Shown: positions 18,019 to 27,301 of the stretch, in pieces
Layout of the letters: each line of letters opens with the position of its first letter
Numbering within the stretch: the stretch's first letter is position 1
Assembly (NCBI GenBank): GCA_946413525.1
Contig: CAMKKZ010000004.1
Coordinates: 62,001-126,000, forward strand
Length of the DNA stretch: 64,000 bases
Origin: an uncultured Oribacterium sp.
Lineage (GTDB): Bacteria > Bacillota > Clostridia > Lachnospirales > Lachnospiraceae
Direction: 5' to 3'
Made by a program: the position numbers and the translations under genes
Notes under the pieces: model-generated
What the model was told of the DNA's origin: nothing
The model's database searches: none
Seen by the model: the letters and a program-made list of their open reading frames with translations, nothing else

Positions 18019-18182
18019 GTAACTATTCAGCACCCTATTCGCAGTCGCCTTTGGCGACTGCTCATGTGGGCGTTCAGAGGCGCTTCGCGCCTTGTCCGCC
18101 CTCCGGATTTCAGAGAATTCCAAATGAAAAGCAAGCTTTCCATTTGGAATTCTCTGAAATCCGGAGGGTGCTGAATTGTTAC
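18019..18182 (+). mobile_element. MITE-like element, copy 1 (GTAACTATTCAG ends)
   Basis: A 164-base element with 18-base terminal inverted repeats: GTAACTATTCAGCACCCT at 18019-18036 and its complement with one mismatch at 18165-18182. Internal palindromes include GCAGTCGCCTTTGGCGACTG and a long stem built on CCGGATTTCAGAGAATTCC. No coding capacity. Related copies lie at 21499, 27301 (inverted) and, truncated, at 56420. It separates the uxa operon from the MATE gene. Confidence 0.75.
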
Positions 18183-18338
18183 AAAATGGAAGTTTTTCTG
18201 CGGCATTCCCTGTGGGATGAGCCAAATACGATATTAACTATGCCAGATGCATAGTCAATACCTGGGAATAAACTATGCTTAACGTATAAAACAGATCTTT
18301 TTTTGCAACGGTATCGAAACCGGGGAAAATATGATAAT

Positions 18339-19718
18339 ATGAAAGCGGACTTAACGAAAAAAGACGAGATATATCTTGAAAAAAGCCTGAACGGGTCCAT
18401 GTGGATGGTCATTCTCTCCATTGGCACGCCGCTGGCCCTGTACCAGGGCCTCACCATCCTTTTTACGCTGCTGGACACGATGATGGCGGCACACATTAGC
18501 GGAGAGTCGGTATCCGCCGTTGCCTATCTCGCGCAATTGAATCTTCTCCTGTCTTCGATTGGAGGAGGGCTTGCGGTTGGGTCCGGCATTTTGATCAGCC
18601 TGGCATATGGCGAAGGGAAGCTTGAGATGGTGCGGCGCCGGGTCAGCACTCTTTATGCCATTTGCCTTTGCACAGGACTTGTCATGCTGGCGGTCATCCT
18701 GCCCTTTTCGCGGCAGTTTTTGCGTATGGCGCGAACGCCGGAGGAACTGATCAATGCAGGTGTCCGCTATTTCGCGGTGCAGCTCTTCGTCATGGTAGTG
18801 GAGTTCATGAATAATGTTTATATCGCGGTGGAGCGGGCAAGAGGGAACGCGAGGAGAATCTTCATCCTGAACATGGCGATGATCATCGCAAAATTGTCCC
18901 TGACCGCGATTTTCATATATGTCCTGAACGGAGGTCTTGTATCCATTGCGCTGGCCTCGCTGCTTTCTCAGGGGATGCTCTTTTGCTTTGCCGTAAGGAA
19001 CAGCCTGGCAGGTGACAATGCCTTCAGTTTTTCCTGGAGGGCGGTGAGCCTGCGGCGGTCCGTTACCTTTCCGATGCTGGCTTATTCTATCCCGGTCATT
19101 GCGGAGAAAGCCCTGTTTGCTTTTGGAAAGACCATCGTAAACTCCATGTGCACGATTTACGGCCCGTTGATGGTCGGCGCCATGGGTGTTTCGAACAATC
19201 TTGGGGGCATTACCACGAACCCTCAGAACGGGTATCAGCAGGGCGCCTCTGCCATTATCAGCCAGAATTTGGGCGCCGGAAAGTACAAAAGGGTTCTTGA
19301 CGCTTTTTACGTTACCCTGATCGTCAATACGGTATTTGGCGGCCTGATGTCGGCCCTGGAGCTTTGGCATCTGGATTTTCTGGCCCGCTTTTTCGACAGC
19401 GGGGACAGCGCCTTCCATGAGATGATCAAGCTGGTTTATCGCTGGGAAGCGCTGGGCGCGGTGCCGCTAGGGGTAAATGCATCGGTTCTCGCGCTGCTTT
19501 ACGGGCTTGGAAAGACGAGGCTTACGCTGCTCATCAACCTTGCCCGGGTCTTTGTTTTCCGAATACCGGTATTCTGGTTCCTGCAGCATTATACGAAGCT
19601 GGGAGAGGCCAGTGTGGGCATAGTCATGATGGTCAGCAATGTTTCCGTCGGACTTCTGGCCGGGGGCGTAGCATTTTTTGCCATTCGGGACTTTAAACGG
19701 AAATATGGCCTGTCATAA
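18339..19718 (+). CDS. MATE family efflux transporter
   Basis: A 459-residue polytopic protein with about 12 hydrophobic segments in two similar halves. LALYQGLTILFTLLDTMMAA and, in the second half, GAMGVSNNLGGITTNPQNGY with the following GASAIISQNLGAGKYKR match the family signatures. It would export small cations, drugs or metabolites using Na+ or H+. ATG 18339 is used; the TTG at 18303 extends into AT-rich leader. The ribosome site is weak (GGGGA 12 bases upstream). The substrate cannot be told from sequence. Confidence 0.9.
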   Translation: MKADLTKKDEIYLEKSLNGSMWMVILSIGTPLALYQGLTILFTLLDTMMAAHISGESVSAVAYLAQLNLLLSSIGGGLAVGSGILISLAYGEGKLEMVRRRVSTLYAICLCTGLVMLAVILPFSRQFLRMARTPEELINAGVRYFAVQLFVMVVEFMNNVYIAVERARGNARRIFILNMAMIIAKLSLTAIFIYVLNGGLVSIALASLLSQGMLFCFAVRNSLAGDNAFSFSWRAVSLRRSVTFPMLAYSIPVIAEKALFAFGKTIVNSMCTIYGPLMVGAMGVSNNLGGITTNPQNGYQQGASAIISQNLGAGKYKRVLDAFYVTLIVNTVFGGLMSALELWHLDFLARFFDSGDSAFHEMIKLVYRWEALGAVPLGVNASVLALLYGLGKTRLTLLINLARVFVFRIPVFWFLQHYTKLGEASVGIVMMVSNVSVGLLAGGVAFFAIRDFKRKYGLS

Positions 19719-19831
19719 AAAGGGTGAGGCCAGAAACCGCTATAATAAAGAAGCCATATAGCCTGCGATGCCGCGGCTGTTTGTCGGCAATTAAAAAGGC
19801 TCAAAGATCACTTTAATAAAGGAGATTGGAA

Positions 19832-20446
19832 ATGGGGATTGGTGATTTTGTCGGAAGCGGAGACGCGCGTCTGGACAGCCAGCTTCTGTTCACGGCGGAG
19901 ATTGACAAAATGACGGAGGTGCTTCGGCGCACGCTGCTGATCAATGGGAGCCGGAGGGAGAATGACGCGGAGCATTCCTGGCATATTGCGGTCATGGCCT
20001 TGCTGTTTTCCGAATATGCCTTGGAGCCGGTGGATATTGGCCGCGTTGTTCAGATGTGCGTGGTTCATGATCTGGTGGAAATCGTTGCGGGGGATACCTT
20101 TGCTTACGACGAGGAGGGGAACAGGGATAAGGAAGAGAGGGAGAGGAAGGCGGCGGATCAGCTCTTTTCAAAGCTCCAGCCGGATCAGGCGGCCATGATC
20201 CGAAGCTTATGGGAGGAGTTTGACAGGATGGAAACGGCTGACGCGAAATATGCTGCCTGCATGGACCGCCTGCAGCCCTTTCTCCACAATACCCTGACCA
20301 ATGGGCATACCTGGGTGGAAGGGGGGACCGACTGCTCGATGGTGGAAAAACGCATGGACATCCTGAGGGAATTCATGCCGAAGGTTTACGAATGGATGCG
20401 GCTTAATCTGCGAAACGGAGTCGAAAAAGGGTGGCTGCGTCCATGA
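19832..20446 (+). CDS. HD-domain hydrolase, YfbR-like (probable nucleotidase)
   Basis: A 204-residue HD-superfamily metal phosphohydrolase. The metal ligands are visible in RRENDAEHSWHIAVMA (His), VHDLVEIVAGDTFAYD (the HD pair) and a later Asp; this arrangement is that of the HD_3 group, whose members include YfbR 5'-deoxynucleotidase. ATG 19832 sits seven bases after AAAGGAG; TTG 19826 is too close. Upstream of deoD, so a purine nucleotide salvage link is plausible. Confidence 0.85.
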   Translation: MGIGDFVGSGDARLDSQLLFTAEIDKMTEVLRRTLLINGSRRENDAEHSWHIAVMALLFSEYALEPVDIGRVVQMCVVHDLVEIVAGDTFAYDEEGNRDKEERERKAADQLFSKLQPDQAAMIRSLWEEFDRMETADAKYAACMDRLQPFLHNTLTNGHTWVEGGTDCSMVEKRMDILREFMPKVYEWMRLNLRNGVEKGWLRP

Positions 20447-20565
20447 ACAATAAGGGCGGGCGTACGGCCATTAAAATGGTCAAAAAGCCATTTTGATAGA
20501 GGAATGATGGGCGAAAGATCAATCTTTTGGCTCTGGAGCATAAATTGAAAAAGGAGGAAAGAACT

Positions 20566-21273
20566 ATGTCAACACCTCATAATGCGGCGGAAAAAGGGGA
20601 TATCGCGAAGACGGTATTGATGCCGGGGGATCCTTTGCGGGCGAAATATATAGCGGAAACGTATCTGGAGGATCCTGTATGCTTTAACACGGTCAGGAAT
20701 ATGTTCGGCTACACGGGGACTTATAAGGGCGAACGTATTTCCGTCATGGGGGGAGGCATGGGCATCCCTTCTATAGGCATCTATTCGTATGAGCTTTATC
20801 ATTTTTATGATGTCGATAACATTATCCGTATCGGCTCTGCGGGCGGGCTGCAGGAAGATGTAAATCTAAAGGATGTCGTGATTGCGATGGGCGCGTGCAC
20901 GGATTCAAACTATGCTTACCAGTTCGGGCTGCCGGGGAATTACGCTCCGATTGCAAATTATGGGCTTTTGGAAAAAGCGGTTTTGGTGGCTCGGAAAAAA
21001 GGTTCCTCGGTCAAAGTGGGAAATGTGCTTTCCGCTGACGTTTTTTATAACCAGTATCCGGATGTGAATAAGAAGTGGGCATCCATGGGGGTCCTTTGCG
21101 TAGAGATGGAAGCGGCGGGACTCTATATGAACGCGGCGGCTGCCCATAAGAACGCGCTGGCGATCCTCACGATTTCGGATCACCTTTTCAAGAAAGGGGA
21201 GCTGACTGCGGAAGAAAGGCAGACGGGTTTTCATGAGATGATGGAGATCGCGCTGGAGGCCGGGTGCCGTTAA
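20566..21273 (+). CDS. deoD: Purine nucleoside phosphorylase, DeoD type
   Basis: A 235-residue hexameric-type phosphorylase that cleaves purine (deoxy)nucleosides with phosphate. It shows the phosphate-binding start VLMPGDPLRAKYIAETYL, the GGGMGIPSIGIYSYEL loop, RIGSAGGLQ, and VEMEAAGLY with the ribose-binding Glu-Met-Glu. Length is standard. ATG 20566 follows AAGGAGG; the TTG at 20527 precedes it. Confidence 0.96.
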   Translation: MSTPHNAAEKGDIAKTVLMPGDPLRAKYIAETYLEDPVCFNTVRNMFGYTGTYKGERISVMGGGMGIPSIGIYSYELYHFYDVDNIIRIGSAGGLQEDVNLKDVVIAMGACTDSNYAYQFGLPGNYAPIANYGLLEKAVLVARKKGSSVKVGNVLSADVFYNQYPDVNKKWASMGVLCVEMEAAGLYMNAAAAHKNALAILTISDHLFKKGELTAEERQTGFHEMMEIALEAGCR

Positions 21274-21331
21274 GCTTTCATTTCAATCCTGACTATGGGC
21301 ATGCAGTTCGTGAGCGCATTCATGTTATATA

Positions 21332-21403
21332 AATAAGCGTATCCATGAGTATACTAATAAGTGTATTCATGAGCGAGTTAATAAGTGCATTCATGAGTGT
21401 ATT
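21332..21403 (+). repeat. Three 24-bp tandem repeats
   Basis: Units begin AATAAGCGTATCCATGAG at 21332, AATAAGTGTATTCATGAG at 21356 and AATAAGTGCATTCATGAG at 21380. A partial fourth (GCGCATTCATG) lies just upstream. They precede the probable promoter of the giant glycosyltransferase gene. Confidence 0.75.
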
Positions 21404-21498
21404 GAAGAGATACCTTTTTTTGTGTTATACTTTGAGATGTCGTTTTACGTTCAAGGCTTGACTTGATGCCACAGGCATTGACGTTGTTATTTTAGAAA

Positions 21499-21656
21499 AA
21501 CTATTCAGCACCCTGTTCGCAGCGGCCTTTGGCGGCCATATGCGCGCGTTCGGAGGCGCCTGGTGCCTTCTCCGCCCTCTGGATTTCGGAGAATTCCAAA
21601 GTAAAAGTAATCTTTTTATTTGGAATTCTCCGAAATCCGGAGGGTGCTGAATGCTA
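21499..21656 (+). mobile_element. MITE-like element, copy 2
   Basis: Same layout as copy 1: left end AACTATTCAGCACCCT, right end AGGGTGCTGAAT, with the long stem CCGAAATCCGGAGGG / CCCTCTGGATTTCGG inside. Its right end lies about 30 bases before the chosen start of the giant glycosyltransferase gene, and that gene's frame runs in from TTG 21620 inside the element. Confidence 0.7.
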
Positions 21657-21685
21657 GCATTTTAGAAATAGAAAGTCTGATCAAT

Positions 21686-24600
21686 ATGCACTCTGCTGAT
21701 TATTTTGACAATTTGATTCAAAGAATCCGTTTTCCCGGCGAGGATGGCGGTGGGAAGTCCATGGCTAATGTGCTTTATCTGTCGGGGGATATGGAGACCG
21801 GGATTCCGGAATCCTTGTCCCGGCGGGTTCGGAAGGTTTCCATCCACGCCGTGGGAAGGTATGACTTCATTTTGATTCCCTGCCTCACGAAACGGCTTTT
21901 GGAACGCTTTTCAGGGGAAATGGCGGAAATGTGCGAGATGCTTTTCAGGAAGAATCTCGTGGAAGGGGGCAGGCTTATCATTGGGATGGAGAACGGTTCA
22001 TCCATCATGAACCTCGCCGGAGCCGACAAGGATCCGGAGATTTATTATGCCTCTTTCCAGGACATTAACAAAATGAGGGTCAGGCTTTCCGGGGGAACGA
22101 TTGAGTGGAAAGACAGGCTTTGCTACCCACTTCCGGACTTGCAGTCCATGGAGCTGCTTTGCCCTGAGGGTGGGGATATATGGTTCCTGGCATCGGAATA
22201 TATGAGGAGGTCTTCCGCTCAGGGGGAATCCTTTATGGACAAGGCTTCGGACGGGGTATTGCGGGAGGCGTTTTTCTCCTCTGATGTCACGGAGGCCCTG
22301 TTTCGGGAGGGGAAAATGTCGGAGCATGCGCCGGCATACCTTTATGTGCTTGAAAGAGGGAAGGATACCGGGGGTGACAAGGGGCTTTCGGATGGAAATG
22401 CGGGCCAGTCCTCGGCAGATATCGGCTTCCTGCGTATGGAGCGGCTGGAAACGCAGCAAGCAATGGAAAATTCATCGGTGGTCAGCATTCGGCCGGATGA
22501 AATCAATGAAGAGAATTATATGAGCCTGCGCCGCCAGGTGGAGGAAAACGAGATTGTAATCCGAGGCCTTCTTAACGAAATCCACGAGGAAGACATTGTT
22601 CTGAAAAAGGAGCGGGAGGAGGAGCGGCTTACGCGGGTTCACGTAAGCAATCTGGAAAATGTCATGCGTATCCACGAGCGGGATATTGCCGATTTCCAGA
22701 AAAAACGTGAATATTTCAAAAAGAATCACAGTAAGCTCGCGGAATGGAATGATGACAGGGCAGCCGATTTCAAACGAATTTTGCCGGATCATTCCCGCAA
22801 GCGCAAACTTTTGCTTTATATTCGCCGTACTGTCCTGCATCCTTTCAAGATGATCCCCAGGTTCTTTTCCGAGAAGGAGCGGAACCTTATCCGGGGAGAT
22901 TTCCTCATTGGCAGTGAATACCTTGAAAAAGGGAAGCTTCATTTTGAAAAGGCTGAGGAGCCATTGGTCAGCATTATCGTGGCCGCGGCCAACGAGGTCA
23001 GATATACATATCGCCTTCTTTGCGCCATACTGGAGCATACGGATCAGGAGGAGACCCCGTATGAGCTTATCCTGGCAGATGATTCTTCTTCGGACGCCAC
23101 CAGAGAAATTGAGAAGTATGCGGATAATATCATTATCATGCGCAATACGGAACGTGGGGGCTTTTTCAGCAATGTGAACCAGGCGGCAGAGGCGGCTCGG
23201 GGGAAATATATTGCTGTGCTTCATCAGCATACCGCGATTCAGGATGAGTGGCTGACAGGCCTCCTCCGTCTTCCGGAGACACAGCCGGATGTCGGGATGG
23301 TGGGCCCGATGTTGTGCTGGCCGGATGATCGCGTATATTCGGCAGGGGGGATAGTATGGGCTGATGGCAGTTCGGAAATCTATGGCAGGAATTGCAATGC
23401 ATTGGAGCCGGAATATAATTACGTGAGGGATGTGGACTTCCTTTCCGCACCGGCTTTTCTTGTCAGAACCTCGTTATGGAAAAGAAGCGGGGGATTTGAC
23501 CTCGGTCTTCCCTACGAGGACCTTGAGCCTGCTGTCAAGTCGGTTTGTCTGGAATCAGGGCAGCCGGATCCTGTTTCGACAGGGGAAGAGTTCCCGGTTG
23601 AGACGGAAGACGCTGGAAAGCCGGGGTCTTCGGAAGAACCGGGAAGTGATGGAGTGCCGGGATTTTCGGAAGAGCCGGCAGACGTTGAAGGGTCGGGGCT
23701 TCTGGAAGAACAAGAAGCTGATAGTGGTCCGGAGCTTTCCGGAGGGCTGGACACCGAAGGACTGATGGAGCTTTCAGAAAAGCAAGGGACCGTTGAAGGG
23801 TCGGGGCTTTCGGAAGAGCCGGCAGATGATGGATTGTCAATTCATTCGGAAGAGTTGGCGCATGCTGGAAAGCCAGTGCTTTTGAAGAAGCCGGAGCTTC
23901 CGAAATCGACAGGAGATACAGAAGACACGGAAGCAGTAAAGAGACTGGAGAATTCGGAAGTGGCTGGGACATTGGAGGATGCGTCGCTTTCGGAGAGTTT
24001 GGAGTCTGCAGGGGAGGCCGCGGAAGATTTCACGGGAGCCGCCCAGGCTGAGGAGACGGAAGAATCCGCGGAGAGTGCCGAGGTAACAAGAGAAGAAGCC
24101 GCAGCGGAAGTCTTGGCTGCGGGAGAGGAAAAAGCCGCGGAGGGAGCTCAGGCTGCGGGAGAGGTTCAGACTGAGGGAGCGAAAGAAGCCGCAGAGGGGG
24201 CTCAGTCCGAAGAGGAAGAAAAAACCATAGGTGTAGTTGGGGACTCGGAAGCTGAGGAAGATGTAGAATATCCCGTCAATGTGGAAGACGCGGAAGACGT
24301 GGAAAAGGAAGAAAATCCGGAGAATTCGAAGAACATTCGGACTACTGCGGAAATGGCATTGGATATTCCGGAAGCATCATTGACGATACCGGAGGAGAAG
24401 CTGGACTTAACGGACGGGAATACGGAGGCAAGCTCCTCATCGGAAACGGCTGCAGAAACATTATCGCCTGATACAGAATCCCGTGTTCAGGATGAATTTG
24501 AGGGCAGGGCAGGGGAGAAATCGGCATTTTCCTCGGAGGAAAAAGCGGAGAATGCGGATGCCGGAGTGCCTGTGCATTCTCGGACGGAAGAAACAGCGGC

Positions 24601-27301
24601 CGGAAAGGATTCAGGTCAGGGGGACGGAAACCCGGAGGAGACGGAACTGTCGATTCTGCTTAGGGAAATGGTTGCTGCCGTCAAAAAGCGGGAAGAAGAA
24701 GGGGTGGATTTGGATTATTATGAACCATTCCCGATGACACCCGCGAGAAGGTCTTCTTTCTATGAAGAAGATGAGCAGGAAGAAAATCAGGCAGAAAAAC
24801 AGGAATCGGAAGCGGACATCCCAAGGCCGGTCTGGTCCTGGCCTGAAGAGGAGAATGCGGAAAAATCGGAAGGAAAGCAATCCGGCGAGTCGGTTGATGT
24901 GGCTGTAGAGAGCGCGGCTGCCGAAGCGGAAAATGAGCCGGAAGGAAAAGAGGCTGCCGAGGCGATAGAGGAGCCGGAGGAGAAGATGGCTTCCGAAGCG
25001 GAAGAGGAGCCGGAGGAGAAGATGGCTTCCGAAGCGGAAGGGGAGCCGGAAGAGATTCTGACTACCGAATCGGAAGGGAATTCGGGCGAATTTTTGACCG
25101 ATGAACCGGAAGGAGATTCGAAGGGGAAGGTGACTTCCGAAGTGGAAGGAAAGCCGGAGGAAGGTCTGATCGCCGAAGCGGAATTGGAGCCGACGGAAAG
25201 TCTGACCTCTGAATTAGAATTGGAGCCAACGGAAAGTCTGACTTCTGAATTGGAGTCGGAAGGAAGTCTGAATACTGAACTGGCAGGAAAGCCGGAGGAA
25301 AACCTGACTTCTGAATTGGAATTGGAGCCGGAGGATAGTCCGGACGGCGAATCAGAATTAGTGCTGAAAGAAAGCCCGGTTGCCGGATCAGAAGCGGAGC
25401 CCAACGGGAATCTGCTTGTTGAGACAACAGGGGCTTTGGAAGAGGAGGCGACGGAAGAAGTCCTGCCTGACGAGCTTGTGGAAGAGGCAAAGGACGCCGT
25501 TTTGCCAGAAGATGCGAAGGGAGATCCGCAGGAAAGGATTGCTGCAGAGGTGGCAAAGACTGGCGCGTCAGAGCTGGCAAGGACCGACGCGGCGGAGGCA
25601 ACTGCAGAGGTAGTAAAGGCCGATGCGGAAGAGGCAACTGCAGAGGTAGTAAAGGCCGACGCGGCGGAGGCATCTGCAGAGGTAGTAAAGGCCGACGCGG
25701 CGGAGGCAACTGCAGAGGTAGTAAAGGCCGACGTGGCGGAGGCATCTGCAGAGGTAGTAAAGGCCGACGCGGCAGAGGCAACAGCAGAGCTGGCAAAGAC
25801 CGACGCGGCAGGAGTCGAAGGGACAGAGTCAGCAAGAGCTGATGCGGCAGAGGAGAGAAAGGAAATCACATTTCCTGAGGATGAAGGGAAAAAATTCACA
25901 TGCCAGATGGCCGATTTCTGCTTTAAAATACGTTCTCTCGGCGCCAGGGTTTGTTATGAGCCAAAGTCAAAGGTGTATTTTGACGGTGCTTCGGATTTGG
26001 ATGGTACGGGGAAGGCATTTTCTGATAAATGGCAGGAATCTCTGGTCGGCCAATGCGTCCCAGGCAAGGAAAGGAATCCTTTCCGGGCCAGGGAAAGGGG
26101 GAAAACAGCCAGGTATATTCTGATGGTTGACCATGCCGTTCCCACCTGGGACAAGGACGCCGGTTCAAGGTTGGATTATCAGTACATCCGGCTCTTCCTG
26201 TCAAGGGGGTATAAGGTGAAGTTCCTTCCGGATAATTTTGTCCGGGACAATCCGTATACCTATGTCCTGGAGGAACAGGGGGTCGAGGTTCTTTATGGCA
26301 ATAATTACTGTGCCGGCATCTGGGAATGGATCGAGCGGAATAAGGAGGAGATTCAGATCGCGTACCTGAATCGTCCTCACGTTGCGGCAAGATACATTGA
26401 TTATCTCACGACACATACGGGAATCCGTTGCATTTTCTTCGGGCACGACGTTCATTCTCTCCGCATGATGCGGGAGTATGAAGTCACGGGAGATAAAAGC
26501 CTGCTTGATGACATTGCCTATTGGCATAATCTGGAATTTGGGATCATGCGGAAGGCTTATGCCAGCTATTATCCTTCCACTTTTGAAGAGGAATACATTC
26601 ATTCCCAGGATCCTGCTATCCCCGCGAAAGCAATCACTGCGTATGTGTATGACGCTGCAGTGGAGAGGAATCTGGAATATGAAGGGAGGCGGAACCTTCT
26701 GTTTGTCGGTGGTTTCGGACATCCGCCCAACAAGGACGCGCTGCTTTGGTTTGTAGGAGAGATCCTCCCCAGGGTACGCAGTGCGCTTCCGGACATAAAG
26801 CTCCTGGTGGCGGGGTCCAGACCCGATGAGGAGGTTCTGGCACTCAACAAAAGAGACGATGTCGAGATTCTCGGGTACGTCACGGATGAGCGCCTGCATG
26901 AGCTTTACCAATCCACCAGGCTTGTCGTGGTTCCCCTGCGTTATGGCGCGGGGGTCAAGGGAAAGGTGATCGACGCGCTGCATGAAGGCGCGGTCATTGT
27001 GACGACAGGTTGCGGCGCCGAGGGGATTCCGGAGGCAGAAGCGGTCATGCTGATTCAAAATGACGCGGATGGGTTTGCCCGGGAGATTATCAGCCTGTAT
27101 CCGGATATTGAATTCCTGAAAATGGTATCGGACAGGGCGATACAATTTATCGAGCATTATTATTCGCCTGAGGCTGCCTGGGAAAAAATCAGGCGGGATT
27201 TCGATGTACCGGCTCCGTCAGAGCGGGAAGAACAGGCTGCCGGGACAGGGGATAATGAGGCGGAAACGAATGTAAACATAAACATGAACATGAATTTGTA
27301 A
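21686..27301 (+). CDS. Giant bifunctional glycosyltransferase (GT2-GT4) split by a repeat insert
   Basis: About 1871 residues. In order: a degenerate methyltransferase-like region (nt 21770-22400, GGRLIIGMEN and SSDVTEALFREGK), a coiled coil (nt 22520-22740), a GT2 domain from nt 22960 (PLVSIIVAAANEVRYTYRLL, LADDSSSDATREIEKY, the nucleotide-sugar Asp region), and a C-terminal GT4 domain (nt 26110-27200, LLFVGGFGHPPNKDALLWF, VVPLRYGAGVKGKVIDAL with the Glu-x7-Glu-like EGAVIVTTGCGAEG). The GT2 fold is interrupted after LPYED (nt 23520) by about 790 acidic repetitive residues and resumes at ADFCFKIRSLGARVCYEPKS (nt 25908). It would build surface polysaccharide at the cytoplasmic face. Start uncertain: ATG 21686 is the first in-frame ATG but has a poor ribosome site; the frame extends to TTG 21620 inside a MITE-like element. 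Confidence 0.85.
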   Translation: MHSADYFDNLIQRIRFPGEDGGGKSMANVLYLSGDMETGIPESLSRRVRKVSIHAVGRYDFILIPCLTKRLLERFSGEMAEMCEMLFRKNLVEGGRLIIGMENGSSIMNLAGADKDPEIYYASFQDINKMRVRLSGGTIEWKDRLCYPLPDLQSMELLCPEGGDIWFLASEYMRRSSAQGESFMDKASDGVLREAFFSSDVTEALFREGKMSEHAPAYLYVLERGKDTGGDKGLSDGNAGQSSADIGFLRMERLETQQAMENSSVVSIRPDEINEENYMSLRRQVEENEIVIRGLLNEIHEEDIVLKKEREEERLTRVHVSNLENVMRIHERDIADFQKKREYFKKNHSKLAEWNDDRAADFKRILPDHSRKRKLLLYIRRTVLHPFKMIPRFFSEKERNLIRGDFLIGSEYLEKGKLHFEKAEEPLVSIIVAAANEVRYTYRLLCAILEHTDQEETPYELILADDSSSDATREIEKYADNIIIMRNTERGGFFSNVNQAAEAARGKYIAVLHQHTAIQDEWLTGLLRLPETQPDVGMVGPMLCWPDDRVYSAGGIVWADGSSEIYGRNCNALEPEYNYVRDVDFLSAPAFLVRTSLWKRSGGFDLGLPYEDLEPAVKSVCLESGQPDPVSTGEEFPVETEDAGKPGSSEEPGSDGVPGFSEEPADVEGSGLLEEQEADSGPELSGGLDTEGLMELSEKQGTVEGSGLSEEPADDGLSIHSEELAHAGKPVLLKKPELPKSTGDTEDTEAVKRLENSEVAGTLEDASLSESLESAGEAAEDFTGAAQAEETEESAESAEVTREEAAAEVLAAGEEKAAEGAQAAGEVQTEGAKEAAEGAQSEEEEKTIGVVGDSEAEEDVEYPVNVEDAEDVEKEENPENSKNIRTTAEMALDIPEASLTIPEEKLDLTDGNTEASSSSETAAETLSPDTESRVQDEFEGRAGEKSAFSSEEKAENADAGVPVHSRTEETAAGKDSGQGDGNPEETELSILLREMVAAVKKREEEGVDLDYYEPFPMTPARRSSFYEEDEQEENQAEKQESEADIPRPVWSWPEEENAEKSEGKQSGESVDVAVESAAAEAENEPEGKEAAEAIEEPEEKMASEAEEEPEEKMASEAEGEPEEILTTESEGNSGEFLTDEPEGDSKGKVTSEVEGKPEEGLIAEAELEPTESLTSELELEPTESLTSELESEGSLNTELAGKPEENLTSELELEPEDSPDGESELVLKESPVAGSEAEPNGNLLVETTGALEEEATEEVLPDELVEEAKDAVLPEDAKGDPQERIAAEVAKTGASELARTDAAEATAEVVKADAEEATAEVVKADAAEASAEVVKADAAEATAEVVKADVAEASAEVVKADAAEATAELAKTDAAGVEGTESARADAAEERKEITFPEDEGKKFTCQMADFCFKIRSLGARVCYEPKSKVYFDGASDLDGTGKAFSDKWQESLVGQCVPGKERNPFRARERGKTARYILMVDHAVPTWDKDAGSRLDYQYIRLFLSRGYKVKFLPDNFVRDNPYTYVLEEQGVEVLYGNNYCAGIWEWIERNKEEIQIAYLNRPHVAARYIDYLTTHTGIRCIFFGHDVHSLRMMREYEVTGDKSLLDDIAYWHNLEFGIMRKAYASYYPSTFEEEYIHSQDPAIPAKAITAYVYDAAVERNLEYEGRRNLLFVGGFGHPPNKDALLWFVGEILPRVRSALPDIKLLVAGSRPDEEVLALNKRDDVEILGYVTDERLHELYQSTRLVVVPLRYGAGVKGKVIDALHEGAVIVTTGCGAEGIPEAEAVMLIQNDADGFAREIISLYPDIEFLKMVSDRAIQFIEHYYSPEAAWEKIRRDFDVPAPSEREEQAAGTGDNEAETNVNINMNMNL
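23520..25890 (+). repeat. Coding minisatellite inside the GT2 domain, 12-residue periodicity
   Basis: Several blocks of 36-base units can be read. Examples: SEEPADVEGSGL-like units at nt 23630-23880; EAEEEPEEKMAS units near 24970-25060; SELELEPTESLT units near 25180-25260; and six near-perfect units of AAEATAEVVKAD at 25589-25804. All blocks keep the frame and are rich in Glu, Ala and Ser. The six-unit block alternates ACT/TCT codons, hinting at a 72-base higher-order unit. Confidence 0.85.

Larger units (their letters stand above)
21274..21685 (+). other. Intergenic region with 24-bp tandem repeats and a MITE-like copy
   Basis: This 412-base gap holds three 24-base tandem units (AATAAGTGTATTCATGAG plus six variable bases) at 21332-21403, a possible -10 TATACT near 21427, a reversed fragment of the 84-bp repeat family around 21455-21485, and MITE-like copy 2 at 21499-21656. 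No gene is seen. Confidence 0.6.

Noticed and set aside
17937-18254. 105-codon frame after uxaA
   Set aside because: It lies almost wholly inside the MITE-like element and the preceding hairpin, with no ribosome site.
25589-25804. Possible CRISPR-like or centromere-type repeat array
   Set aside because: The repeats are contiguous, in frame and translated as part of a continuous enzyme.
24787-25899. Long minus-strand frames (up to 370 codons) opposite the repeat block of the giant glycosyltransferase
   Set aside because: They arise because the sense strand's Glu/Ala/Ser codons lack complementary stops. The product is a simple Ser/Ala string with no ribosome site.
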